Source of the DNA: Acidimicrobiales bacterium
GTDB lineage: Bacteria > Actinomycetota > Acidimicrobiia > Acidimicrobiales > Aldehydirespiratoraceae
DNA length: 64,000 nt
Assembly: GCA_033344915.1 (NCBI GenBank)
Contig: JAWPML010000001.1
Location: forward strand, 1,670,369 to 1,734,368
Direction: 5' to 3'
Below are positions 34,233-42,887 of the stretch, in pieces. The notes under the pieces were generated by a model. The model saw only the letters and a program-made list of their open reading frames with translations. It had not been told where the DNA came from and did not search any database. Positions within the stretch are counted from its first letter, which is position 1; each line of letters opens with the position of its first letter. The translations under genes and the position numbers were made by a program.

Positions 34233-36059
34233 ATGCAACCAGCATCGGCAGAAGGGGGCGGGGGCGACCTCGGCCGTCAACTGAAACGCTACGGACCGCT
34301 CGCACTGATCGCGATCGTCGTGATCGTCGTGATCGTCGTCGTGGCGTCGAGCGGCGGGGACGACGACCCCACCGCGGACGACAACGGCGACGCCGAGATC
34401 AGCGATCCGAACGATCCGGCCGACCCCGACGACCCGAGCGACCCCGGCGACCCGGCGGATCCGGCCGATCCCGCCGGACCCCGGCTCGACGTGAACGGTC
34501 GCGAACTCAACGACGGCGTGGTCCCGCTCAGCTGGGCCCGCGAGCAGGGCGTGGAGGACGACTACGAATGGGGCGACCGTTGCGACCTCGAGCGGGGCAG
34601 CATCGCCGTCCCCGACGTGTTCGCGGTCGAGTGCGTCGCCGTGTTCGACGGTGACAACGGCGGGGCCACCGCCCAGGGCGTCACCGAGGACACGATCGTC
34701 ATCGCGTGGTACCAGGCCCAGGAGCAGGACCCGATCCTCAACTACATCACGTCCGCGATCATCAACGACGACACGAACGCCCAGGAGGAGGCCACCGTCC
34801 GGGGCCTGATGGAGTACTTCGAGACGTACTACGAGACGTACGGTCGCTCCGTGGAGCTGGTCGTCGTTCCGGCCAGTGGCAACGTCGCGGACGTGGGTGC
34901 CGCGGTGGCGGACGCCAAGTTCATCGTCGAACAGGTCAAGCCCTTCATGGTGTGGGGTGGACCGAACCTCACGAACGCGTTCGCCCAGGAGCTCCATGCC
35001 AACGGCATTCCGTGCTTCGGCTGCACCGTCGGCGTGAACTTCGACTACTACGAGGAGCGCCCGGGCCTGGCCTATGTGGTCGGCAAGGGCGGCGAGCAGC
35101 TCGACCTGCTCGTCGCGGAGTATGTCGCCAAGCGACTCGCCGGTGACCCGGCGATCCACGCGGGCGATGAGTCGATGCACGACACCGAGCGGGTCTTCGG
35201 GCGGGTGTGGACCACCACGGGCGAGGGCTCCGAGCTCGCCAACGAGCGCTTCGAGGCGAACCTGCGCGATCTCGGCGTGGAGATCACCGAGTCGCAGAGC
35301 TATGTGCTCGACCCAGCGTCGCTGCAGGAATCGGTGACCACCATCATCACCAAGCTCAAGGAGGCCGGCGTCACCTCGGTGATCGTGAGCACGGACCCGA
35401 TCGGTCCGCGCGATCTCACCTTCGAGGCGACGGCGCAGAACTACTTCCCGGAGTGGATCGTGACGGGTTCGGTGCTCGTGGACACCACCGCGTTCGCCCG
35501 CTCGTACGACCAGACCCAGTGGCAGAACGCGTTCGGCATCTCGAACCTGTCGGCCCGGGTCGCCCAGAGCGCCGGAGGGATCTTCTCGATCTACGAGTGG
35601 TTCCACGGCGAGCGGCCGCCGGCCGACGACACGATCGGTGTCCTCTCGCCCAACCCGCAGACGTTCTACTCGTTCCTCCAGTCCACCGGTCCCGAGCTCA
35701 CCGTGGAGAACTTCAACCACGCGGTGTTCGCGGGGGTCCCCACGGCGCGGGCGGTGACGTCGCCGTCGTTGTCCTGGGGAACCGAGAACATCTGGCCGGC
35801 CGACCTCGAGCCCGACTATCGGGGCGTCGACGACATCAGCGAGATCTGGTGGGACCTCGACCAGGAGGGCGTCAACGAGATCGAGGACGAGGGCGTCGGC
35901 ATGTGGCGGTGGGTCGACGGTGGCCTGCGGTTCCAGCCCGGCGAGATCCTCGAGGGGCCACCGAAGGCCTTCGTGATGGAGGGCTCGGTGGACATCTACG
36001 AGCAGCGCCCCGCCGATGAGCAGTTTCCGGGCACCTACGAGCCGCTGCCCGCCGGCTGA
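34233..36059 (+). CDS. membrane-anchored type-1 periplasmic binding protein (LivK/AmiC-like)
   Basis: An AGGGGGAC ribosome-binding site precedes the ATG. The 608-residue protein has an uncleaved N-terminal TM helix (about 20-42), then an acidic Asp-Pro linker (about 45-85) and a type-1 binding-protein fold. GVTEDTIVIAWYQAQEQDP and VVPASGNVADVGAAVADAKF are characteristic early strands; LKEAGVTSVIVSTDPIG and FGISNLSARVAQSAGGIFSI follow in the second lobe. It lacks a lipobox, so anchoring by a TM helix replaces lipidation. It is the last gene of the operon and the probable solute receptor for the fused LivHM/LivFG importer. Its 3' end overlaps nagA antisense by 25 bases. Confidence 0.88.
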   Translation: MQPASAEGGGGDLGRQLKRYGPLALIAIVVIVVIVVVASSGGDDDPTADDNGDAEISDPNDPADPDDPSDPGDPADPADPAGPRLDVNGRELNDGVVPLSWAREQGVEDDYEWGDRCDLERGSIAVPDVFAVECVAVFDGDNGGATAQGVTEDTIVIAWYQAQEQDPILNYITSAIINDDTNAQEEATVRGLMEYFETYYETYGRSVELVVVPASGNVADVGAAVADAKFIVEQVKPFMVWGGPNLTNAFAQELHANGIPCFGCTVGVNFDYYEERPGLAYVVGKGGEQLDLLVAEYVAKRLAGDPAIHAGDESMHDTERVFGRVWTTTGEGSELANERFEANLRDLGVEITESQSYVLDPASLQESVTTIITKLKEAGVTSVIVSTDPIGPRDLTFEATAQNYFPEWIVTGSVLVDTTAFARSYDQTQWQNAFGISNLSARVAQSAGGIFSIYEWFHGERPPADDTIGVLSPNPQTFYSFLQSTGPELTVENFNHAVFAGVPTARAVTSPSLSWGTENIWPADLEPDYRGVDDISEIWWDLDQEGVNEIEDEGVGMWRWVDGGLRFQPGEILEGPPKAFVMEGSVDIYEQRPADEQFPGTYEPLPAG

Positions 36060-37042
36060 CCCCCGACCCAGGTCCGATCGACGGTCAGGCCCGGGGACAA
36101 CGCAACGAGATCGGCGCGACGGCCGGGGGTGATCGACCCCCGGTCGTCGAGGCCGACGACGGCCGCGGGGTTGGCGGACGCCGCCCGGAGCGCATGTTCG
36201 AGGTCGATCCCCGCCTCGTGCACGCAGAACCGGACCGCCCCGTCCATCGTGAGCGCGCTGCCCGCCAGCGTGCCGTCGGGCAGCCGCGGCGCGCCGTCCA
36301 CGAGAGCGATGTCGGCTTCGCCGAGGCGACCGCTGCGCCACCCGACCGCGTCGGAGACGAGGACCACCTTCCCGGCCGGCTTCGCGCGGAAGACGAGGTC
36401 GACGATCCGGGCGTCGAGATGGTGACCGTCGGCGATGAGCGAGACGGCCAGCCGGTCGTCGGTGAGGGCGGCCCCGATGGCGCCGGGTTCACGTTGATGA
36501 AGGGCGCCGCTGGCGTTGAAGACGTGGGTGAAGAGCGTCGCCCCGGCGTCGACCGCGGCCTCCACCTGCTCGGCGGTGGCCGCGGTGTGGCCGAGCGCGG
36601 CCACGACGCCCCGGCTGCCGAGCAGCGCGATCGCCGCGCCGGCACCCTCGCACTCGGGCCCGAGGGTGACGATCGCCACGGTCTCCGGCAGGCCGGCCAG
36701 CCACCCGAGGTCGACCGGACCGGCGGCGACATTCGTGTGGGCACCGTGCTGCGTTCCCAGAAACGGCCCTTCGAGATGCACGCCGACGACGTCGGCGCCG
36801 GACGCGGCGTGGTCCGCGACGCGGGCGAGCCGCCGATCGAGCACATCCAGGGGTGCGGAGACCAACGTCGGGCACCAGGAGGTCACGCCCTGGGCGGTGA
36901 GGAGTTCTCCGAGCCGGCGCCAGCCCGCCGCGTCCGCCGTGGCCACGTCGACGTCGTCGTGCCCGTTGACCTGGAGGTCGACGAACCCGGGGGCCACGAT
37001 CTCGAACTCGGGGTCGGCGCAGGGCCGAACGTCGGTGATCAC
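36035..37042 (-). CDS. nagA: N-acetylglucosamine-6-phosphate deacetylase
   Basis: An amidohydrolase barrel with APGFVDLQVNGHDDVDVATA, GVHLEGPFLG, ALGHTAATAEQV, FTHVFNASGALHQREPGAIG, LIADGHHLD and VLVSDAVGW, all NagA landmarks; E in HLEGPF, the two barrel His and the Asp of VSDA bind metal and catalyse deacetylation. The listed GTG at 37042 gives 335 residues and omits the N-terminal strand. The frame stays open upstream (IAGRRVLTPDGFLVDHEVVV) as NagA would be expected to read, but no ATG, GTG or TTG occurs there. A CTG at 37093 is the only near-start. It lies close behind the acyl-CoA ligase gene. Confidence 0.87.
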   Translation of the reverse strand: MITDVRPCADPEFEIVAPGFVDLQVNGHDDVDVATADAAGWRRLGELLTAQGVTSWCPTLVSAPLDVLDRRLARVADHAASGADVVGVHLEGPFLGTQHGAHTNVAAGPVDLGWLAGLPETVAIVTLGPECEGAGAAIALLGSRGVVAALGHTAATAEQVEAAVDAGATLFTHVFNASGALHQREPGAIGAALTDDRLAVSLIADGHHLDARIVDLVFRAKPAGKVVLVSDAVGWRSGRLGEADIALVDGAPRLPDGTLAGSALTMDGAVRFCVHEAGIDLEHALRAASANPAAVVGLDDRGSITPGRRADLVALSPGLTVDRTWVGGQPAGSGS

Positions 37043-37122
37043 GCCGCGCTCGACGACGACCTCGTGGTCGACGAGGAAGCCGTCCGGCGTCAGGACGCGA
37101 CGGCCGGCGATGGCGCCGATCG

Positions 37123-38673
37123 CTACTCCCGGTCGCGCAGCTCGCGGCGCAGGATCTTGCCGGACGCCGACTTGGGAATGGCGTCGATCTCCTCGAGCAG
37201 ACGGATCTGCTTGTAGCTGACCAGGTGTTCGCCCACGAACTCCTGCACTTCTTCGAGGGTCACGGAGGCACCGGGAGCGACCTGGATGAACGCCTTCGGC
37301 AGTTCCCCGGCGGCTTCGTCGGGCACGCCGATGACGGCCACGTCGACGATCGCGGGATGGGTGATCAGCAGCGCTTCGAGCTCTGCGGGCGGCACCTGGA
37401 AGCCGTTGTACTTGATGAGTTCCTTGATGCGATCGACGATCGAATAGTGGCCGGCCTCGTCGATGACGGCGACGTCACCGGTGTGGAGCCAGCCGTCGGC
37501 GTCGATGGTGTCGGCGGTCGCCTGCTCGTTGTTGAGATACCCCTTCATCACCATCGGACCGCGGACCCAGAGCTCGCCGCGCTCCCCGACCGGCTGATCC
37601 TCGCCGGTCTCGGGATCGACGACGCGGCATTCGACATTCGAGATCGCGACACCGCTCGTGCCGGGGCGGCCGTGACCCTCGACGGTGGAATGCGAGACGG
37701 GGCTCAACTCGGTCATGCCGTAGCCCTGCACGACCTCCACGCCGATGCGGGCGCCCGCCTCGTTCGCGAGCTCGGCACCGAGCGGCGCGGCGCCGGAGAA
37801 CACCTGCTTCAGCGACGACAGGTCGTAGGAATCGACCTGGGGCGACTTGGCGAGACCGAGCACCATCGGCGGGACCGCGAAGAAGCGCGTGATCTTCTCG
37901 CTCTGCACGAGCGCCAGCGCGGCGTCGAGATCGAAGCGGGGCATCGTGACGACCTTCACCCCGTTGGCGATCAGCCCGTTCATCAGCACCTGCATGCCGT
38001 AGATGTGGAAGAACGGCAGCGCGGCCAGCGCCGCCTCGTCGCCCTCGTAGGTGAGGACGTGTTCCATCTGGCAGATGTTGGCCACGAGGTTGGTGTGGGT
38101 GAGCATGACCCCCTTCGGCAGCCCGGTCGTGCCGGAGGAGTACGGCAGGACGACGACGTGATCGTGCACATCGACGGCCACCTGCTCGATCGGATCGCCG
38201 AACAGCGACGCCATCGGCGTCGCGCCGTCGGCCTCGCCCATGACGAACAGCTCCGTGACGTCGGTGCCCTCCATCGCCTCCGCCGCGACCGGTAGGAACA
38301 TCGGCACCGTCAGGAGCAGGGTCGCTCCCGCGTCCTGGAGCTGGAAGCGAACCTCGCCGGCACCGTAGGTGGGGTTGATCGTGGTGATGGTGCCCCCGGC
38401 GACCGCGACCGCGTGGAACACGATCGCGTACTCCGGCACGTTGGGCGCCATGATCCCGAGCGTGGAGCCCGGGCCGAAGCCGCGGGCCTGAAGGCCGCCC
38501 GCCATGCGATGCACGGCGTCGCTGAGCTCGGCGTAGGTGTAGCTCGACGACGCGCCATCGGTGATCGCCACTGCGTCGGGCGTCTCGGCCGCCTTCTGCA
38601 GTACGAACGAACTGACGGCGACCTCGGGGATGTCGACCTCGGGGAGCGGACTCTTGTGGATGATCACGTCCAT
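37123..38673 (-). CDS. 4-coumarate/acyl-CoA ligase family AMP-forming synthetase
   Basis: The ATG at 38673, with an AGAGAGGT ribosome-binding site, gives 516 residues. The adenylation motifs are intact: LPYSSGTTGLPKGVMLTHTN (P-loop), QGYGMTELSPVSH, WLHTGDVAVIDEAGHYSIVD, DRIKELIKYNGFQVPPAELE and the catalytic Lys in IPKSASGKILRRELRD. MAPNVPEYAIVFHAVAVAGG resembles 4CL-type enzymes. It activates an aryl or medium-chain acid as an acyl-AMP and then a CoA thioester; which acid is not readable. Neighbours do not define a pathway. Confidence 0.92.
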   Translation of the reverse strand: MDVIIHKSPLPEVDIPEVAVSSFVLQKAAETPDAVAITDGASSSYTYAELSDAVHRMAGGLQARGFGPGSTLGIMAPNVPEYAIVFHAVAVAGGTITTINPTYGAGEVRFQLQDAGATLLLTVPMFLPVAAEAMEGTDVTELFVMGEADGATPMASLFGDPIEQVAVDVHDHVVVLPYSSGTTGLPKGVMLTHTNLVANICQMEHVLTYEGDEAALAALPFFHIYGMQVLMNGLIANGVKVVTMPRFDLDAALALVQSEKITRFFAVPPMVLGLAKSPQVDSYDLSSLKQVFSGAAPLGAELANEAGARIGVEVVQGYGMTELSPVSHSTVEGHGRPGTSGVAISNVECRVVDPETGEDQPVGERGELWVRGPMVMKGYLNNEQATADTIDADGWLHTGDVAVIDEAGHYSIVDRIKELIKYNGFQVPPAELEALLITHPAIVDVAVIGVPDEAAGELPKAFIQVAPGASVTLEEVQEFVGEHLVSYKQIRLLEEIDAIPKSASGKILRRELRDRE

Positions 38674-38795
38674 ACCTCTCTTCCAGCGCCGCGCAGCGTA
38701 GCAAACCGGCTGGAGAGGGCTGATCGGACCTTTCTCATGGGTCGAACGACTCATCCGACTTCCCCAACCATGCCGAGGCGCCGTACCGTGAGAAC

Positions 38796-39194
38796 ATGCC
38801 TACTGGAGCGAGATACATCGACCGGCTGCTCCCCCGCCACGAGCCGCCGGGCGACCTGGAATTGGACTGGCACGTCCACGTCGAACGGGTCGGATTCCTC
38901 AAGAAGGAAGAGCTGCATCACCGCGGCGTCGTGTGCGACCTCTCGCTGGAGGGCGCGCTCGTCCGCGTCGACGATGCCGACAAGCACCAGGTCGGCGACG
39001 AGATCGCGGTCCGCTTCCGCGGACTCGACGGCACCGCGACGATCCGCCACATCCAGCGCACCGAGGACGACGAAGTGCACTTCGGCGTGCGCTTCGAGCC
39101 GGCACCGGCCTTTCGCGACGCGATCGATCTCGCGGTCGGGGAACTACGCGGTCACTCGTCCGAACTCTCCACAGCCTGGAACCGCGCGAACTGA
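38796..39194 (+). CDS. PilZ-domain protein
   Basis: The 132-residue protein has a central beta domain. CDLSLEGALVRVD matches the D/NxSxxG motif of PilZ, followed by VGDEIAVRFRGLDGTATIRH and VHFGVRFEP strands. The preceding region has KKEELHHRGVV, where the RxxxR motif would be; only one Arg is apparent, so c-di-GMP binding is uncertain. It is the second PilZ protein in the window. It is divergent from the ligase gene with about 120 bases between starts. Confidence 0.75.
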   Translation: MPTGARYIDRLLPRHEPPGDLELDWHVHVERVGFLKKEELHHRGVVCDLSLEGALVRVDDADKHQVGDEIAVRFRGLDGTATIRHIQRTEDDEVHFGVRFEPAPAFRDAIDLAVGELRGHSSELSTAWNRAN

Positions 39195-39207
39195 CGGCCG
39201 GCGCAGC

Positions 39208-40224
39208 TCAGGCTGCGGCTTCGAACTCCGCGAGCACCCGTGCGGGCTCGGCGTGTTCGGCGATGCGGTCGTGCAGGACCTTCCGCTGTTCCACGGCGGC
39301 GAGCTTCGGCTGCTGGACCGTGGCCCATTCCACGAGCCCCGACCAGAACCGGTCGATGAGTTCGGCGCCGCTGACCGTGCCGCCGTCGAGCGTGCGGAAC
39401 GACACCGAGCGCATCTCGCCGAGATAGATGTTCAGCGAACGCACGTGGATCGCCTCGTCGATGCGGATCCGCTCGACGATCTCCGCCGCGAGCTCGGCGT
39501 CCGCCCGGCGATCGGTGAAGACGTCGGGCGTCCGGAGGATCTGCTGGGTGTCGGCGAAGCCCAGTTCGGCGCGAAATTCGATGATCAGCAGGTTGGCGAG
39601 GAACGACACCATGCCCTCGATCTCGGGCGGCACCTCGGGCACGTGGCGGGTGCCGGCGTCCTCGCGACCGATGTTCTCCGGCGGCTCCACGTCGGGGAAC
39701 GCGTCCGGCCCGAAGGCGAGGTCACGGGCCGCGAACCACATGGCGTCGTGACCGCCGATCCCCTCGGCCGGAAGGCCGCCCTCGTCGAGCCCGTGGGCGA
39801 GCAGCAACCCCGTGTTCAGATGACCGATCGCCATCTCGGAGATGTCGTCGACGATCACGGATTGGAGATCCGGGAAGGTCATCTCCGCCAGCAGCCGACC
39901 GCGGGCCTCGATCTTGCCGATGATGGTGAGCGAGTTCCAGAACGACTGGCCCAGACCGTTGCGCAGCAACACGAGTTGCTGTTCGGCCGTGGGCAGGCGC
40001 AACCCGTCGAGCAGCTCGGCCGTCGCGCCGAAGGGCGCGCCGCCGCGCTCGCGCAACGCGGCTTCCCAGGCGTCGAGGGCCACTTCGCGAACGAGGGCCC
40101 GGGGCGGCTGATACGAGCCGTCGGCGAGGAACCCGCCGTGGAGCCGTTCGCCGAGGACCACGTGCTCCGCCGCGTAGTCGTGGTCGGCAAGCAGCTCGGC
40201 TTCGGTGTAGGTCAGTCGCGCCAT
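39208..40224 (-). CDS. helical, ferritin-like-motif protein of unknown function
   Basis: The ATG at 40224 gives 338 residues. The protein is mostly helical. It contains NLLIIEFRAELGFADTQQIL and IVERIRIDEAIHVRSLNIYL; Glu residues with an ExxH on consecutive helices resemble di-iron ligands of ferritin-like domains. A further DISEMAIGHLNTGLLLAHGL helix contains E and H. No signal peptide is seen. It is encoded 5 bases from the end of the cytochrome P450 gene on the same strand, so it may cooperate with it. The di-iron assignment is inference. Confidence 0.5.
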   Translation of the reverse strand: MARLTYTEAELLADHDYAAEHVVLGERLHGGFLADGSYQPPRALVREVALDAWEAALRERGGAPFGATAELLDGLRLPTAEQQLVLLRNGLGQSFWNSLTIIGKIEARGRLLAEMTFPDLQSVIVDDISEMAIGHLNTGLLLAHGLDEGGLPAEGIGGHDAMWFAARDLAFGPDAFPDVEPPENIGREDAGTRHVPEVPPEIEGMVSFLANLLIIEFRAELGFADTQQILRTPDVFTDRRADAELAAEIVERIRIDEAIHVRSLNIYLGEMRSVSFRTLDGGTVSGAELIDRFWSGLVEWATVQQPKLAAVEQRKVLHDRIAEHAEPARVLAEFEAAA

Positions 40225-40229
40225 GCCGA

Positions 40230-41435
40230 TCACTGTACGCGGACGGTGAACTCGTCGAGACCCCGCAGATTGATCCGACCGTTCCACACGGGGTCGCCAC
40301 TGGGCTCGGCGTTCGGGAAGCGACGCAGGAAGCGACCGATCGCCACCTGCCCCTCCAGCTTCGCGAGCGACGCGCCCAGGCAGTAGTGGATGCCGCTGCC
40401 GAACGACACGTGTTGGCCGGCGTCGGGCCGGGTGATGTCCAGCTGCTCGGCCGTGGGGCCGAACTTCGCGGGGTCGTGGTTGGCCGAGCCGAGCGACGTC
40501 TGCACGAACGACTTCGCCGGGATCGTCACGCCGTCGATCTCGGTGTCGTGCAGCGTGATCCGCCGGGAGAACTGCACCGGGGACACCCAGCGCAGCATCT
40601 CGTCGACCGCGTTCGCGTCGAGTGATGGGTCCTTGCGCCAGCGGTCGGCCTGCTCCGGATGGGCGAGCAGCTCCTTGATACCCGTGCCGATCAGGTTGAC
40701 GGTGGTCTCGTGGCCGGCCACGAACAGCAGGTTCACCTGATCCCGCAGCTCCTTCGGGGTCATGCGGTCGCCGGCCTCCTCGACCTCGATCATCGCGGTC
40801 AGGATGTCGTCGGCCGGGTTCGCCCGTTTCCATTCGATCACTGTGTCGAGATAGCCCTCGAGGTTGCGGTTGGCCTCGACCGCCTCGCGCATCTCGTCCT
40901 CCGTGATGATCGGATCGAGGGTCTTGACGATCGCGCCGGACCAGTCCCGGATCTGCACCTTGTCGGCATCGGGAAGGCCGAGCATCTCGGAGATCACGTC
41001 GAACGGGAGCGGGAACGCGAGCTCGCCGACGACATCGGCCGTACCGGCCTCCTCCATCGTGTCGAGCATGGCGTCGACCATCTGCTCGATGCGGGGGCGG
41101 AGTGCCTCGATGGTGCGGGGCGTGAACGCCTTGCTCACGAGACGTCGCAGCCGCGTGTGGTCCGGCGGGTCCATGCCGAGGATCGATTCGAACTCGTCGA
41201 AGTCCGAGTACTGGTCGACCAGCGCCGCCCTCTCCATGTCGTCGATGTTCGCGTTGCGGTCGTCGACGCTCATCTCCGGATCACGCAGGATCGCGAAGAC
41301 ATCGTCGTAGCGGAACAGCGCATACCCGCCGGTGAGCAGCGCGTGGACCGGATCGGCCTCGCGCATCTCGGCGAAGTGGGACCACGGATCGTCCGTGTAT
41401 CCGTCCTGGAGCGGGTTGAAGAAGACGGCCGTCAT
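40230..41435 (-). CDS. cytochrome P450
   Basis: The 401-residue soluble bacterial P450 has I-helix VAGHETTVNLI (acid-alcohol pair), K-helix EMLRW, and the heme loop FGSGIHYCLGASLAKLEG with the Cys thiolate. MDPPDHTRLRRLVSKAFTPR is the C-helix region typical of actinobacterial class I enzymes that draw electrons from ferredoxin. No ferredoxin or reductase gene is adjacent. It is likely co-transcribed with the ferritin-like gene at 39208. The substrate is unknown. Confidence 0.93.
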   Translation of the reverse strand: MTAVFFNPLQDGYTDDPWSHFAEMREADPVHALLTGGYALFRYDDVFAILRDPEMSVDDRNANIDDMERAALVDQYSDFDEFESILGMDPPDHTRLRRLVSKAFTPRTIEALRPRIEQMVDAMLDTMEEAGTADVVGELAFPLPFDVISEMLGLPDADKVQIRDWSGAIVKTLDPIITEDEMREAVEANRNLEGYLDTVIEWKRANPADDILTAMIEVEEAGDRMTPKELRDQVNLLFVAGHETTVNLIGTGIKELLAHPEQADRWRKDPSLDANAVDEMLRWVSPVQFSRRITLHDTEIDGVTIPAKSFVQTSLGSANHDPAKFGPTAEQLDITRPDAGQHVSFGSGIHYCLGASLAKLEGQVAIGRFLRRFPNAEPSGDPVWNGRINLRGLDEFTVRVQ

Positions 41436-41465
41436 GGCGCGACCGTAGCGCTAGCGTCCATCGCG

Positions 41466-42386
41466 GTGAACAGGATCCGAGCGACTGAGACAGATGACAC
41501 ACCGGAGGTGATCGCGCCCTGGGACGGTCGCCGGGTGCCCGTCACGCTGCTCGGCGGCTATCTCGGGGCCGGGAAGACGACGGTCGTCAACGCGGTGCTC
41601 GCCCACACCGATCGACCGATCGCGGTGCTCGTCAACGACGTCGGCGCGGTCAACGTCGACGCCTCACTCGTGCGCCGGCGCAACGGCGACACGATCGAAC
41701 TCACCGACGGCTGCGTCTGTTGCAGCCTCGCCGGTGGCCTGGCTGCCGCCTTCGACGGGCTCCGGGCGCGGCCCGAGCCGCCCGACCACATCATCCTCGA
41801 GCTCAGCGGCGTGGCCGACCCCGCCCGTGTCGCGCCATGGGCGGACAGCGACGGGTTCCGGCTCGACGGGATCGCCGTCCTCGTCGACGCCGAACAGTTC
41901 CTCGACCGGCTCGACGACCCGGCCACCGGACCCCCGGTCGCCACCCAGGCCGCCGCCGCCGACCTCTTCGTGCTGAGCAAGCTCGATCTCGCCGATGCCG
42001 ACCAAGCGGCGCAGACGCGTGCCCGCTTGGCGGCCGATCATCCGGGTGTGCCGGTCCTCGCGGCCGAGGACGCGATCGCGACGGCGTCGTTTCTCGACCT
42101 CGGGACGCGACGCCCCGGTGGCGTCGCCGACACACCGATGCCGGCCCTGTTCGACGCCCACGACGTCGACGTCCGTCCGGTGCCGCGGCCGATCGAGCGG
42201 GCGGACTACGAGGCGATGATCGCCGCACTTCCCGATGACGTCTTGCGAGCGAAGGGCATCGCCGAGACGCCGGACGGCACCCGTCTCCTCGCCCAGGTCG
42301 TCGGGCGGCGCCGGGTGGTCACCGAACTGCCGCAGGCCGAGTCGCAGGAACCGACCGGCCTGGTCGTGATCACCGCTCGGCGGTGA
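41466..42386 (+). CDS. CobW/COG0523 family GTPase (metal chaperone-like)
   Basis: The GTG at 41466 gives 306 residues. Motifs: GYLGAGKTT (Walker A), DVGAVNVDASLV, GCVCCSLAGG (the CxCC metal-binding motif), ELSGVADPARV and SKLDLAD (guanine specificity). These define the COG0523 G3E GTPases that insert or traffic Zn, Co or Fe. The C-terminal CobW_C-like half is short. It is divergent from the P450 gene and overlaps the Nudix gene tail-to-tail by 17 bases. Which metal or client is served cannot be read. Confidence 0.9.
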   Translation: MNRIRATETDDTPEVIAPWDGRRVPVTLLGGYLGAGKTTVVNAVLAHTDRPIAVLVNDVGAVNVDASLVRRRNGDTIELTDGCVCCSLAGGLAAAFDGLRARPEPPDHIILELSGVADPARVAPWADSDGFRLDGIAVLVDAEQFLDRLDDPATGPPVATQAAAADLFVLSKLDLADADQAAQTRARLAADHPGVPVLAAEDAIATASFLDLGTRRPGGVADTPMPALFDAHDVDVRPVPRPIERADYEAMIAALPDDVLRAKGIAETPDGTRLLAQVVGRRRVVTELPQAESQEPTGLVVITARR

Positions 42387-42861
42387 GATCCTCCCGCCAC
42401 GGCTCGCCGGGCGGGCCGTCGGCGAGGATCGCGGCGAGCAGATCCGCCAGCGTGGTCGGGTAGACGGGTTCGTCGAGGGCCCGGAGCTCGTCGACGCCGA
42501 GCCAGCGCATCTCGTCGATCACGGACAGCTCCAGCTCCTCCAGCAACCGAGGCGCCGGCTCGAACTCGGCGTCGACCTCCACCAGGAAGACGGTCTCGGT
42601 CTGGCGGTACCGCTCCCCGGCCAGCGGGAACTCGTTGACCCGCTCCATGACGACCGGGCCCAGATGCGCCACGTCGATGCCGAGCTCCTCGGCGAGCTCC
42701 CGCTTGGTGCCGGCGTCGAGCGACTCGCCGGGGTCGAGGCCACCACCGGGTGTGAACCAGAACCCGCCCCGTTCGGTGTCGGCCGGGTCGGTGCCGCGGA
42801 TGAGCAGGATCCGCCCCGTCGGTGCGAGCACGAGGGCCCGACCGGCGCGCCGTTCGATCAC
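42370..42861 (-). CDS. Nudix hydrolase
   Basis: The GTG at 42861 lies inside one copy of a 17-base tandem duplication. The 163-residue protein contains a Nudix box: GGGLDPGESLDAGTKRELAE followed by ELGID, i.e. Gx5Ex7RExxEExG. GRILLIRGTDPAD and WFTPGGG are the usual flanking strands. It hydrolyses a nucleoside diphosphate linked to another moiety; the substrate is unknown. It follows a second Nudix gene on the same strand. Confidence 0.88.
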   Translation of the reverse strand: MIERRAGRALVLAPTGRILLIRGTDPADTERGGFWFTPGGGLDPGESLDAGTKRELAEELGIDVAHLGPVVMERVNEFPLAGERYRQTETVFLVEVDAEFEPAPRLLEELELSVIDEMRWLGVDELRALDEPVYPTTLADLLAAILADGPPGEPWREDLTAER

Positions 42862-42887
42862 GCGAGCGGCTCGATCACGCGAGCGCC
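42854..42887. repeat. 17-bp tandem duplication at a gene junction
   Basis: tcgatcacgcgagcggc (42854-42870) is followed by tcgatcacgcgagcgcc (42871-42887), differing at the next-to-last base. It spans the end of one Nudix gene and the start codon of the next. Confidence 0.8.
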
